DNA of 64,000 nt from Tenrec ecaudatus (Eukaryota; Chordata; Mammalia; Afrosoricida; Tenrecidae). The stretch lies in the NCBI RefSeq assembly GCF_050624435.1, contig NC_134538.1, forward strand, positions 127,888,937 to 127,952,936, in the 5' to 3' direction. Under the pieces are notes generated by a model. That model made no database searches and was not told the origin of the DNA. It saw only the letters and a program-made list of their open reading frames with translations. Position 1 is the stretch's first letter. Every line of letters starts with the position of its first letter. Position numbers and translations under genes: made by a program. Below are positions 1-9,299 of the stretch, piece after piece.

Positions 1-919
1 AAACGCCTTCTGCCACATCCCACCCAGTTCCCTCTCCCATTGCCAGAGCCTCAGACAAGACGAAGGCAGTTCCTCCAAGTGTTAACCCTCTGGGACCCGT
101 AAAGGAAAACAACGGGTCCCTCTCAGCTCTGGGGCGAAAAGGGCAGGAGAGCGGCAGGGTGGAAAAGCTGTGCCACCGCCCGGCGCCCCCTCTTCTGAGC
201 CGGTTGCTGGGCAGGGCTTTCGGGGAGTGAGGACCCCCGGCCCGCCAGCCTGGAGCTGGGAGAAGGGGGAGACGGCTGGGAGGGGAGGGAGGTGGCCAGC
301 TCGCCAGACCCCAGGGCAGCTTCTGCTGCCCAAAGTGCACCGCTCTTGGGGCCATGACGATGCCCCCGACCGCGCGTCCTCTGCACACCGGCTGCCCCGA
401 GCCCCGGGTGACCCGGCCGGCCGGCGAGCAGCCGGAGGACCTGGCGGCTGCGGCGCCCGCCGGGCGGCGCGTGAGTGGCCCGGGGCGGGGCCCTGGCAGA
501 TGGTGCTCGCTGCGAGAAGGATGCTCGCGCGCGCGGGCAGTCCCTCCTGGCTCAACCCCGCGTCCTCTGCGGCCCCGCGGCCAGAGCTCGGCGCCGGGCG
601 CCTCGGCAGGGAAGGACCCCGGAGCTGAACGCCGGCCTCCGGGGGGCTGGGCGGGGCGCAGGGAGGGCCCCTGCAGAGCCCGCACCTGTGGGGTCAACAA
701 AGCACCGGCAAAGTGCAGCTGGCCGCGCCGCCTGCGGTGGGTTTGGCTCCTGCGGCCCCATCTCCGACTCCGCTCCCGGGCCGGCCAGTGGCGGCGGGTG
801 GACGCGCCCGGCCCTTGAACTCCGGCGACGGGCGCAGGTGTGAGCACACCCGAACAAAGCCCACGCCCAGATGTGTCCCCCGGGGACCGGAGCGCGCACT
901 CGCCGGGGCGCGCCGACCC

Positions 920-928
920 GGTACCTGC
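920..928 (-). other. Candidate alternative 5' splice site in CpG island
   Basis: On the minus strand the sequence reads GCGCAG|GTACC, with the exon ending at 925. It is a moderate donor match inside the island. Plus-strand donor-like sites (GCGC|GTGAGT near 470, CGCAG|GTGTGAG near 836) also exist, so orientation cannot be settled from motifs alone. Confidence 0.25.
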
Positions 929-1421
929 GCTCCTCGCCCCGCCGGACCCCGGCCGCTGCAGCCCGGGTCCCGCCCGTCGGCGCCCGGGGCGCCTCGGAGC
1001 CGCACAGGCAGCCTGTCCGTGCCCGGCCGCCCACGGGGAGCCCTCCGGCAGCGCTGACCGGAGAGCGCGGGGCGGAAACTGAAGTTGGCCACGGTCTCCA
1101 GACGATGGGGGCTGCCCGCCCGCCGCAGCCGGGGACTACGACGTCCCGGCCGAGGCCCCCCCACGCCCCCGGCCGCGCGACCCCCTCCTCCCGGGCGGCG
1201 GCGGCGGTGGCCTGCCGGGGAGAAGGGACTGCGCGACGTCCTTCGCCCCCGTCGCCGGGAGAGCGGGCGCGGCGGTGCCAGCCGGGAGGGAGCGCGGTTC
1301 AGCCCGGGGGCCGCCGTCCCAGGAACCACTCCGCAGCCCCCCGCGTCCCCTCCTCGCTCCCGCCGTCGCCCCCCCACCCTCCCCGCCGGAGCAAGTGTCA
1401 CCGCCAGACGCGCACCCAGCT

Positions 1422-1430
1422 ACTCACGTT
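1422..1430 (-). other. Candidate alternative 5' splice site in CpG island
   Basis: On the minus strand the sequence reads AAC|GTGAGTA, with the exon ending at 1428. The GTGAGT core is a strong donor match. It could end an alternative noncoding exon of the leftward gene. Confidence 0.3.
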
Positions 1431-1795
1431 CGGGCGCCGCACCCACCGCTCAGCCGCGGCGCCTGGAGGGCCGAATCCGTGGGAGCTCGGCTAGCGGGCG
1501 CCGCGCTCGCCCCTGGTTGCGCCAGCCCGGCGTCCCCTGGACTGTCCCCCCGCGCCCGCGCCTTGGAGGTTCCGGCTGCGGCGCGCGTCCGCCGGCGACC
1601 CTGGCGAAGCGAGGCTGGCCCCGCGCCGGCGCGCCCCCGCCCGCCGCTCCCGCCTCCCGCTCCCCCCGCCCGGCTCCCGGCTGCTCCTCGCGGCCCCCGC
1701 CCCTTCCACTCCCGGCCAAGTCCCTCCCGGCCCTGAGGCGGCCACGGCGACAGCCCGCGGGTCCAGCTGCCGGTGCCGCGGGGGACTGGGTGGCC

Positions 1796-1804
1796 CCTCA
1801 CCTG
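1796..1804 (-). other. Candidate 5' splice site of a noncoding first exon
   Basis: On the minus strand the sequence reads CAG|GTGAGG, a near-consensus donor, with the exon ending at 1802. It lies at the right edge of the CpG island, so a first exon starting somewhere around 1850-1950 would be spliced here. Transcript support is unknown. Confidence 0.35.
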
Positions 1805-1830
1805 AACGGCAGTGCCACTACCTCCCTCCG

Positions 1831-2640
1831 TCGCGTGGCAGCGAATGTGTGTAGCGGGGGAAGCGGGTGGGGGAGGGAAGCTGCTCGGCGGGGGCGTTCT
1901 GGGAGGCGAGGATGGCCGGGACTTGGCTACGACAGATATTCCAGAAAAGGGATCGTTTTCCCAGCCTCCTCTCAGGGGTGGCTGTAAGAGGTTTGTGGCC
2001 TCTGTCTCATTGCCGGTCTCTCTCGGTCCTTGTTGCTTTTCTTCTGTTAAACCATTTAATTCCTAAGAAACTCGCCAGGGGTGGTAGTTGGGATGGGCAT
2101 GTGCCACCCCCCTTTCCTAATAGAGAAAAAGACCCGCACAACAGCTATAAGCAAAAGGCCTTCTTACCCCCGCCCCTCCCCTGCAGATTTCAAAATTGCC
2201 TAGCCTCAGATGTCAAAGCAAAGAGGAGTACTATTTACAAGGTGCAATGGGAATGAAGACTTTCTTAATATTGAATCTTCTAGCAAGCACACTGCACCCT
2301 GGATGCTGTAAAGATGCTCAGGCTCTGGCCAAGCCGGACACTCACACTCCCCTCTAATCTGCTCCTAAATGACCTGATCTCTCCTGCTCCAGCCTCAGCC
2401 TCCTCCTCCTTAGGGCCAGGCTGGCCATTTTTAGAAGTCTCCAGCTGGTGCCCAGGGCTCAGCAGCCTCTGGCCCCTCACTCCCTCAGTTCTCTAGTTTA
2501 ATTCTAGAAAATTGGTCTTGATGCCCATCAGGATCTAGACCCCTGCGAAGGTTGGATTTGGGAATGAAAAGGGGATAGGGTCTCTCTCTGAAAGTTCTCA
2601 GAAACTTGCCCCTTCAGCCACATCTCTCTCCCCATAAGGG
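1831..2640. other. Flank of CpG island, no recognised feature
   Basis: CpG density falls sharply after about 1900. I see no gene, SINE or LINE in this stretch. It would hold the proximal upstream sequence of a leftward gene starting in the island. Confidence 0.4.
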
Positions 2641-2649
2641 AGCAGTCTT

Positions 2650-3120
2650 CTCGCCCCCATGCCCTCCCACCACCAAATGTACACAAGTCACAGGGCGCCT
2701 CATTCAGTCCAGAAACAGTGTTCTGATCTCTGACTACTGGACCTTTACACAAGTGTCCTCAGTCCCTGTCCCCCACTCCCTCACTCCACTGCCAGTCAGC
2801 CGGGTAGCTCTCATCTCTCTATTCAATGTCTAGAATAACCCGCTGTGCCCCATCACAGTCTGCCCCAAATGTACCGCCACATTCTCAACCAAAGGGCGTT
2901 TTCATGACTCTCAGCCACTGTATGTGGGATTCTTTCTGGTTGTAATATGCCCCTACCTCTTCTTCATCAGGCAAACCTGCAAACTCTTATGCATCCCTCA
3001 GAGCCCCACTCATTTGTCCCTTCTCGCTGAAGTCTTTCCTAAATCCCTAGTATGCTTTAGTATAAGGGTTCTTCTCAGATTTTAATTGTTTGCATGTTTG
3101 ACCCCAGAAAATGTTAGTTC
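2650..3120 (+). mobile_element. LINE2 (L2) 3'-end remnant
   Basis: This is a pyrimidine-rich stretch with the diverged L2 3'-end pattern: a 'catccctcagagccccactcat' type core near 2990, then 'ctgaagtctttcctaaatcc'. It is an ancient mammalian repeat recognised by pattern only, so its borders are approximate. Confidence 0.45.
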
Positions 3121-3528
3121 TGCGAGCACAGTTGGCCTTACTTGTGTGTGTGAACTTGTTTCTAACGTAAGTAGAATCACAATAACCATAATACCTCACC
3201 TCTCACTGTCTCATCTTCCCCACCTGTGAAGAACTTCTGAACCCTGAATTCCCTCCCCACCCGTTATTACAGAGTCTTGGAGTCATCCTGACTGACTTTG
3301 GGGCTGTGTATCCCCATGTCCTGCTGCACTATGCTCTGTGCCTCTAGGGTGCCCCTTCACTTCAGCCACCACGAGACCAGGTGCTTTCTTGTCCAGGGTG
3401 TCCCACAGAGCAGAGAGAGCTGGAGAAATGGCATCGTGGTCTCTTCCGTCCATAGCCTGCCTTGCACAGCAATTGGCCCCCCAAAGCAGTATGCTTGTGC
3501 CCGCATGCACTACAGCCTTGTGAACAAA

Positions 3529-3704
3529 CCCAACCCACTGCCGTCAAAGTGATGCCAGCTCACAGCAACCCTACAAAGGGTTTCTGACACTAAATCTATT
3601 CAGGAGCAACAGCCTCATCCTTCTCCCACTGAGCAGCTGGTGGGTTTGAACCACTGACCTTTTGGTTGCAGCCCAGTGCCTATCCCACAGGGCTACCAAG
3701 GCTC
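3529..3704 (-). repeat. AfroSINE copy, antisense
   Basis: Read on the minus strand it starts with a GGAGCC-type 5' end and has a tRNA-like 'TCAAACCCACCAGCTG' B-box region. It then has the 'AGGATGAGGCTG' middle and a 3' part related to the RTE tail. It is diverged but nearly full length. Confidence 0.7.
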
Positions 3705-3734
3705 CATAACTCAAAACAAACAAACAAAAAACCT

Positions 3735-3885
3735 TCACGTCACCATTGATTCAGCTCCAACTCAGAGCCACCCTACAGCAGAGAGCAGAACTGCCCTGTG
3801 GGTTTTTGAAGTTAGAAATCTTTACGGGCACAGAGGCTCCCATCCTTTTTCTGCAGAGTGGCTGGTGGGCTCCTTACAACCTGGT
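3735..3885 (-). repeat. AfroSINE fragment, antisense
   Basis: This is the 3' two thirds of an AfroSINE in inverse orientation. The 'agcagaactgccctgtggg' block corresponds to the conserved 'ccacaggggcagttctac' of the consensus. It follows another antisense copy directly. Confidence 0.65.
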
Positions 3886-4587
3886 AAAAGATCTTGAAAC
3901 AAGGGACTCTTCAACTTCCTGTTGGATTCGTCCTTTCCCTCCAGGCCCCAACCAAAGTCAAGCTTGAACAGACTTCTAGTGGTCGGTCCCCCTCCAGCTC
4001 AGTCCTGCCTCAGGGACTGGCCAGGACACTCGGAGTTGGTTGAAGGAATGAGTGCATGAATTTTATCTCGGGCAAGCGGTCACTTTCCAAGGTCTTAGCT
4101 TTCCAAGGCTGCACAGGAAGAATAGCAATGCTTATTATATGTACAGACGAACTGAGGCCAGGACAAGTAAGGGGTAAACTGAGGCACAGGGAGACGGACA
4201 AAGATAACTGAAAGTACAAAGGGAAAGCAGAAACAGAAATAGCTTTACTAGTGGGGCGCTCCCGGGCTAAGGTCAAGGTCTAGCAAGTGGTCCAGGGGAA
4301 TCTCAGGCTTTGCCTTGGGGGATGTGGGATTTTTAAAGGAAAGCGGGGGAGAGGGAGGTCCTGCTGCAGCAGCAAGGTTTATGGTCCAGGATGTCAGCAG
4401 TAAGGTTGATGGCCCAGGATGTAGTTTATCAGCTCTGGCAGGTAGGATGTCCGGTTATAGGGGAGTCAGGCATCCCTGGCGCCATTTCTCAGTCTCTTCA
4501 TTCCAGGGGGCAATTGCTGACCTTTAGGGATGCACAGGGAAGTGGGGCCCCTGACCTGCTTTAGCTGAGCCCATACTCTATACTTGG

Positions 4588-4765
4588 AGGAGTCCTGCAG
4601 GTGTAGTGGATTTCATGTTGGACCGCTAACCACAATGTCACCAGTTCAAACCCACCACCTGCTCCAAGGGAGGAAGATGGGGCTTTCTGCTTTCATAAAC
4701 ATGCTCAGCCTTCGACACTCACAGGGGGAGTTCTACTCTAACCTACAGAACAGCCTAGCCAAGCA
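4588..4765 (+). repeat. AfroSINE copy
   Basis: It has the sense 5' end 'GGAGTCCTGCAGGTGTAGTGG', then 'gaccgctaaccacaatgtc', B-box 'AGTTCAAACCCACCA', and 'gatggggctttctgct'. It is truncated before the RTE-like tail. Confidence 0.8.
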
Positions 4766-4838
4766 GAATGGGCTCAGTGGCAGAGAGCTTCGGGGTCACG
4801 GTTCAGGGTGGTCCTGAGGGCCATGTCTTAGATATACT

Positions 4839-5040
4839 AACTCAGTGCCAGCAAGTCGATTCCAAATCATAGCTGCCCCATAGGGCAGAGTAGAACTGCC
4901 CCCTGGGGGGGTGTTCCGGGGCTATCACTCTTTGTGGAAGTGGAAAGCCTCATCTTTCTCCCTGGAAGTGGCCAGTGGTTGACAACTGCTGACCCTTGCG
5001 GTGAGCAGTCCGACCTGTAACCACCACACCCCGGGGCTTC
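4839..5040 (-). repeat. AfroSINE copy, antisense
   Basis: It begins with the antisense RTE-like tail ('ctcagtgccagcaagtcgattcc') and ends at the antisense 5' end 'ccccggggcttc'. It is nearly full length and sits between two sense copies, so the region can fold into a SINE hairpin. Confidence 0.8.
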
Positions 5041-5171
5041 TGGGACATAACAAGTATCATCTGATAAACTTCAAGCCAATACTCTTCGAACTAGAACTTT
5101 CGAGCACAGAACAGAGTAAGTGCTCAGTAAATTCTGTTTTATTTACCAAATAAGTACACGCTTGAATAAAA

Positions 5172-5366
5172 GCAGGACCCCTGGTGATGTAGTGGTTATT
5201 CGTGGACCTGTGATCCACGTGGTTGGCAGTTCGAAACCACCAGCAGCTCTCAGGGAGAAAAATGGGGCTTTCTACCCCCATAAATAGTTACAGTCTCAGA
5301 AACCCACAGGGGGCAGGGTCACTGTGAGTCAGCATTGACTTGGACAGGGGTGAGTCTGGTTTTGGT
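5172..5366 (+). repeat. AfroSINE, nearly full length
   Basis: Sense copy with 'GACCCCTGGTGATGTAGTGG', B-box 'AGTTCGAAACCACCAG', 'aatggggctttctac', 'ttacagtctcagaaaccc' and the tail 'tgagtcagcattgacttgg' ending in 'ggttttgg'. It is one of the best-preserved copies and a good example of the family. Confidence 0.9.
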
Positions 5367-5408
5367 TGAATAAAAACAAAGCCTGGAGAGGATAAAGCTC
5401 TAGATAAG

Positions 5409-5594
5409 CAGTTCGCAACCTGTGGGTTGTGACCCCTTTGGGGGTCAAACGACCCTTTCTCAGGGGTCACCCAATTCCTAACAGTAGCAAAATTACAGTT
5501 ATGAAGTAGCAACAAAAATAATGCTATAGGTGGGGTCACCACCACATGAGGAACTGTATGAAAGGGCCATGGCATGAGGAAGGTTGACAGCATG
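5409..5594 (+). mobile_element. SPIN-like hAT miniature element (nonautonomous DNA transposon)
   Basis: The element runs from CAGTTCGCAACCTGTGGG to a diverged inverted end (AGGAAGGTTGACAG). It has the internal palindrome 'gacccctttgggggtc' and the 'cagtagcaaaattacag', 'gaagtagcaac' and 'catgaggaactgtat' blocks that I recognise from SPIN_NA elements. SPIN elements are described as horizontally transferred into a few tetrapod lineages, including tenrec. I could not find a clean 8-bp target duplication. Family assignment is from memory of the consensus. Confidence 0.7.
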
Positions 5595-5787
5595 TGGGTG
5601 GGGGGAGATGGTATTAATCCTACAGAATACTGATAATACCATAAAGGTACTGTATGGTTTTCATTTTCCACGTATTACCTCACAGCCTGGCACTGCTGGA
5701 TTCGTCTCCTGAGAGGATGAGTGTCAGGAAGAGGCAAACAGCTGCTGCAAGTGGAGTTGAAACCATGAAAGCATGAGAGGAGGCGGG

Positions 5788-5811
5788 GGTGGTGGTGGTG
5801 GTGGTGGTGGG
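5788..5811 (+). repeat. (GGT)n microsatellite
   Basis: An uninterrupted GGT repeat of about seven to eight units. It lies in unique-looking sequence with no gene. Confidence 0.9.
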
Positions 5812-6089
5812 GTGTTAAAAAAGAAGAAGAGAGTGTGAGAGGAGGGGATGGAGGGATGAGCTGGCAGGAGTCTGCAGGGAGGCCTGAGGGGGCAGCAAAA
5901 CCTTTCTGTAGCCTCGATTTAATTTCCTGGGCGATGCACAAGGCATTCGGGTTTGGCTACACCGAGCCAGCCATATACACAATGTACATTCTTCCTCCAC
6001 TATTGCCCATTCCCTATCCCAAGGGAGGAGGTGGAGGGTGAGGTCAGTCACTGCTCCCATTACTTGATAAGGACAGAATGTCCCAGGTG

Positions 6090-6260
6090 TCCTCACTGGA
6101 TCCTCTTGGCAATCCCACGAGGGATGTACCCTCATCACTGGCATTTCAGAAAATGAGGCAAGAGAGGTTCGATCCCCTGCAGAGGTCCCACAGCCAGTGG
6201 CAGAGCTGGGATTCATTCCCCTGCTCTCTGGCTCAGAACCACTGTGCCTTGCTGCCTTTT
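6090..6260 (-). mobile_element. MIR SINE remnant, antisense
   Basis: It contains 'aaaatgaggcaagagagg...ggtcccacagccagtggcagagctgggattc', the conserved MIR core in antisense orientation. It is an old mammalian SINE. Confidence 0.65.
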
Positions 6261-7190
6261 GGTAAGGTCACAGTGACAGTTAAAAGATCTGTTCCCCAGT
6301 CTCTGCCTTAATAAAGCCACTGCATCAGAGGGCCATGGAGCCCCCCAGTGGTCCCGGAAGGAAGCTTGTTTTAAGTCTCCTTTCCTCTTCCTGTGCAGAC
6401 CTGTGTTGCTGGGACTGCCTCTTTTCCACTTCTCCCTTTGCTTTTCCACGTCCTTAGTTTCCTGCCTTGTTTCCTTAATCTCCTTCTGGGCTGCCGGCCT
6501 CCCAAGCCGTGTTCAACTCACCCAAACCTAAACAGCAGGCTAAGGAGCTGGTTACTTCCCCTCTGGGCTGTTTTCACCCTGCAGCCAAAGAGAGTGGGAC
6601 TAGGTGAGCAGGACAGTTAATTTTTTAGCAGCGCCATTTTATGACTTGGGGGAGGGGTGGTGGCAACCAAGAGCATGTCTTGACCCCCCCACTAGTGAAG
6701 AGCCGTCTGAATTCTGAGGAACAGTGAGCGAAACACTTCAACATGATCCTTTAATAATGTCGCGAGATGGTTTGCTAACAAGAGAGACGTAAACCAAATA
6801 TCATCATTGCTTTAGGATCTTGTTCTGTGGAGGCCAATGGTCACAGGGACTGAGATTTTAACAGGGATGTGGTGAATCCAAAGAGCCCTTCTGTTGGGAA
6901 GGCGATCAACAAACCCGTTGCTAGGGGCCCAACCTAGACTCAGGGTGACAGACCTGTACTTCAGAGAGTGTTCAAGGGCTGAGTTTTTAGAAGGCGATCT
7001 GATGCTCTCTTTCCAAGGTGAATGTGGGCAGACTAGACCTATCAATCTTTGGGTTAGAAGTTGAATGGGCTAACCATCTCTCCCTATCAGAGACAGAAAT
7101 CTATTATAATCCAATATGGTCAAAAGGCAGAGCTGGGAAGCTTCTGAAACAGCTCCAAATGATCACCTCCCCCTTGTATCCATGCCCTTG
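6261..7190. other. Intergenic stretch, nothing recognised
   Basis: No gene, RNA or repeat is recognised here. The short ORFs have no family resemblance. Confidence 0.4.
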
Positions 7191-7199
7191 AACGTGGAC

Positions 7200-7790
7200 T
7201 GCAATCTTACCATGAATCTTACAACTTTATAATGAAGAAAATATAGCAAAAGTAGTGACTATATGTTGAACAACAGGACCAAAGCAAGAGGTGTCACGTG
7301 CACTTACATCAAAACACATCATACGGCCACAATCATCAAAATAGCCTGGGTTGGTTGGCTCAGCAACAGACGAATGGATTAGAATAGAATGGCGAATCTA
7401 GAATTAAATTCAGCTGTCAGCTATCTATGGACACTGATTTTAAACAAGAGGTGAAAGTCCGTTGAGGGGGCAGAAACAGTATCTTTAGTCAATGGTGCTG
7501 TCAAAACTAGACATGCATCGCCAGAAAGATGAAACATGACGCAGGTCTCACACTGTACACAGGAACTAACTGGCAATGGACCAGAAGCCCACAAGATAAA
7601 TGTGGCAGCACAAACCCCCTGGAACACATCAGAGGAAGAAAACTGTGAGCGTGTCCTTTGTCAGCTAGGTCGGCGCCTGGACAGTAGCTGAGCAAGCAGT
7701 ACACCAAATGGATACTTAGCACCTCTTAAAATTAAGCAAATATATTTTCCCAAAGACTGTAGTAAATGGGTAAATAGATCTCCCAAACTG
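7200..7790 (+). mobile_element. L1 3'-end remnant
   Basis: The segment has the A-rich composition and phrase pattern of a decayed L1 ORF2 C-terminal/3'-end copy ('gcaacagacgaatggatt', 'gacactgattttaaac', 'gaacacatcagaggaag'). It has no open frame of length. An antisense SINE fragment follows it. Confidence 0.4.
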
Positions 7791-7791
7791 G

Positions 7792-7860
7792 GAAGGCTGG
7801 TGGTTTTGAACTGCTGACCTCGCAGCTCAATGCCTAACTACTATACCACCAGGGCTCCAG
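7792..7860 (-). repeat. AfroSINE 5' fragment, antisense
   Basis: The antisense tRNA-like half: 'ggtggttttgaactgctgacc' then 'actactataccaccagggctcc'. The 3' half is missing. Confidence 0.7.
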
Positions 7861-7984
7861 GTGTACCTATAGGCATGTGTGAGTGTAAATATATGGGCGC
7901 AGGCGCAGATGCTAATTGGAGACACAAATATGGATACTCCTCAGGTGTAAGTAAACACCATCCTACGCTTGTTTTCTGCGTTTG

Positions 7985-8220
7985 AAAGTTTCCGACCATC
8001 TAAGACATGATTACAGGCTGAGGCAGCAGGAACAGAGCAGTAAAAACATAATCAAAAGCACAGAGATCAAACAAGGCAGCAGGAGCCGCAGCCTCATCCA
8101 CACTGAGACCAGAAGAACAAGAACAAGGCAGTGCCTGGCCACCGCCACTGACTATTTTGAACTGGGCCATCATACCTGGTCCCAGACAGAATGGGGGCAA
8201 AACATGGCGAGCTCCATCTC
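7985..8220 (+). mobile_element. L1 3'-UTR-like afrotherian repeat fragment
   Basis: It contains 'cactgagaccagaagaacaag...gccaccgccactgac', resembling a 3'-UTR segment that I associate with afrotherian L1 elements. No coding potential is seen. The borders are approximate. Confidence 0.3.
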
Positions 8221-8224
8221 ATAT

Positions 8225-8465
8225 GCGCGTTGTTAGGTGTCATCCAGCCTGCTCGGACTCACAGTGACACTAGCAGCAGAAGGAAGCATTGCCCGGGGCT
8301 TCTCATGGGGGTTCAGTGGGTGACAATGTCCTGCTGTTATTCACGAGGTTTTCAGTGGCTCATCCCTCAGAGCTGGACTGCCTATCCTGCCTTGTCGTCC
8401 ATTCTTAGTCTGGAAGCGCTGCTTCATTCTGTTAACTTTGGGCGACCCTGATAGTACTTGATGGT
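8225..8465 (-). mobile_element. RTE (AfroRTE/BovB-like) fragment, antisense
   Basis: It begins with the antisense terminal motif 'ttgttaggtg'. It then contains 'cattcttagtctggaagcgctgcttcattctgtt', the antisense of a segment near the 5' end of afrotherian RTE elements that recurs at 33880-33920. It appears to be an internally deleted copy. Confidence 0.5.
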
Positions 8466-8483
8466 ATGTAATCTTACTGCTGG

Positions 8484-8524
8484 TGTGTGTGTGTGTGTGT
8501 GTACTCATTCATTCATTCATTCAA
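8484..8524 (+). repeat. (TG)n and (CATT)n simple repeats
   Basis: A TG run at about 8484-8501 is followed by a CATT run at about 8507-8522. Confidence 0.85.
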
Positions 8525-8899
8525 AGGTCAGACAAGCTGGGGCAGTAGAGAACAGAGGACCCTCTGAGACTATTGAGACTCGCCCAGACACTCTGTAAAT
8601 ATAGAATGATGCAATCATCTAATATCACCTTTTAGAAAAATAGTAAGATGGTTCACAAATAAAGGTTAAAACTCACAATCAGAGCCCTGCTTCAAAGCCA
8701 TCAGTGTACGATCAGAACTTCAACCACGCCTCTAAACCAGAAATGAGCGGCAGGAAGAGAAACGAGAGTGCTGGAACACAGGAAAAGCAGAGGTTGACAC
8801 CTGGTGACAAATGTAACTACCGCCACCGAACAAACTCTGTGCAAACTGTCCAACAAGAGCCTACCTGGCTGTGTCAATGTTCACCCTAACCTGGTAAAA

Positions 8900-9290
8900 T
8901 TGAATTTATTTAAAAGCAGTGAGGCGTCATGTCCACAATTAAGTTACAGAAGACTTCTGCCGTGACTGTACTCTTGCTCTTTTGCTTGCTTGCTCTGAAG
9001 AAGCCAGCAGGCATGCTCGGAGCTGCCCTATTTAGAGGCTCACATGGCAAGAATGAGGAGGCAGCTAGCCAATAATAGGAGCTGAATCCCGCCTCGGCCC
9101 TGTGAGTGAGTCTGGAAGCTTATCATCCCCAGCTGAGCCTTGAGATGACACCAGCACAGGTTGATGCCTCGATGCCAGCCCTGTGAAAGCTCCTGAGCCA
9201 GAGGACCAGTTGTGTCTGACTTCCTGACTCACAGAAATTATTACGTCCCCTTATCATTTAGCAGCATGGCTAAGTTCCAATGACCAGGAG
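8900..9290 (+). mobile_element. MLT1/MaLR-type LTR remnant
   Basis: The order of words matches MaLR LTRs: 'aagaagccagcaggcatgc', 'cctatttagaggctcacatggcaag', 'gtgagtgagtctggaagc', 'tcatccccagctgagcc', 'gagatgacaccagcacag', 'gactcacagaaattatta'. It is an ancient, coding-free solo LTR. Confidence 0.55.
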
Positions 9291-9299
9291 GCTGTTTGA

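Larger units (their letters stand above)
330..1830 (-). promoter_or_regulatory. CpG island; candidate NRCAM promoter and 5' noncoding exon region
   Basis: The sequence is very GC-rich with dense CpG, unlike the AT-rich, CpG-poor DNA beyond about 1850. It includes a GC-box (GGGGCGGGGCC near 482) and a short GGC run near 1196. CpG islands of this size normally mark promoters. PNPLA8 lies to the right on the minus strand, and in human the next gene downstream of PNPLA8 on the same strand is NRCAM, so leftward transcription of NRCAM (a neuronal Ig-superfamily adhesion molecule) is the natural inference. Three good splice-donor matches on the minus strand support noncoding first exons. No NRCAM coding sequence is present, and the long ORFs here are typical of GC-rich DNA without stops. 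The promoter call is firm; the gene assignment rests on synteny. Confidence 0.7.

Noticed and set aside
82..1987. Many long ORFs on both strands in the first 2 kb (up to about 300 codons)
   Set aside because: They overlap in several frames, are Pro/Arg/Ala/Gly-rich and match no family. This is what GC-rich CpG-island DNA with few stop codons produces.
4021..4270. Possible MIR at 4020-4270
   Set aside because: A few words ('aactgaggcacaggg') fit, but the order and extent were too weak to list as a feature.
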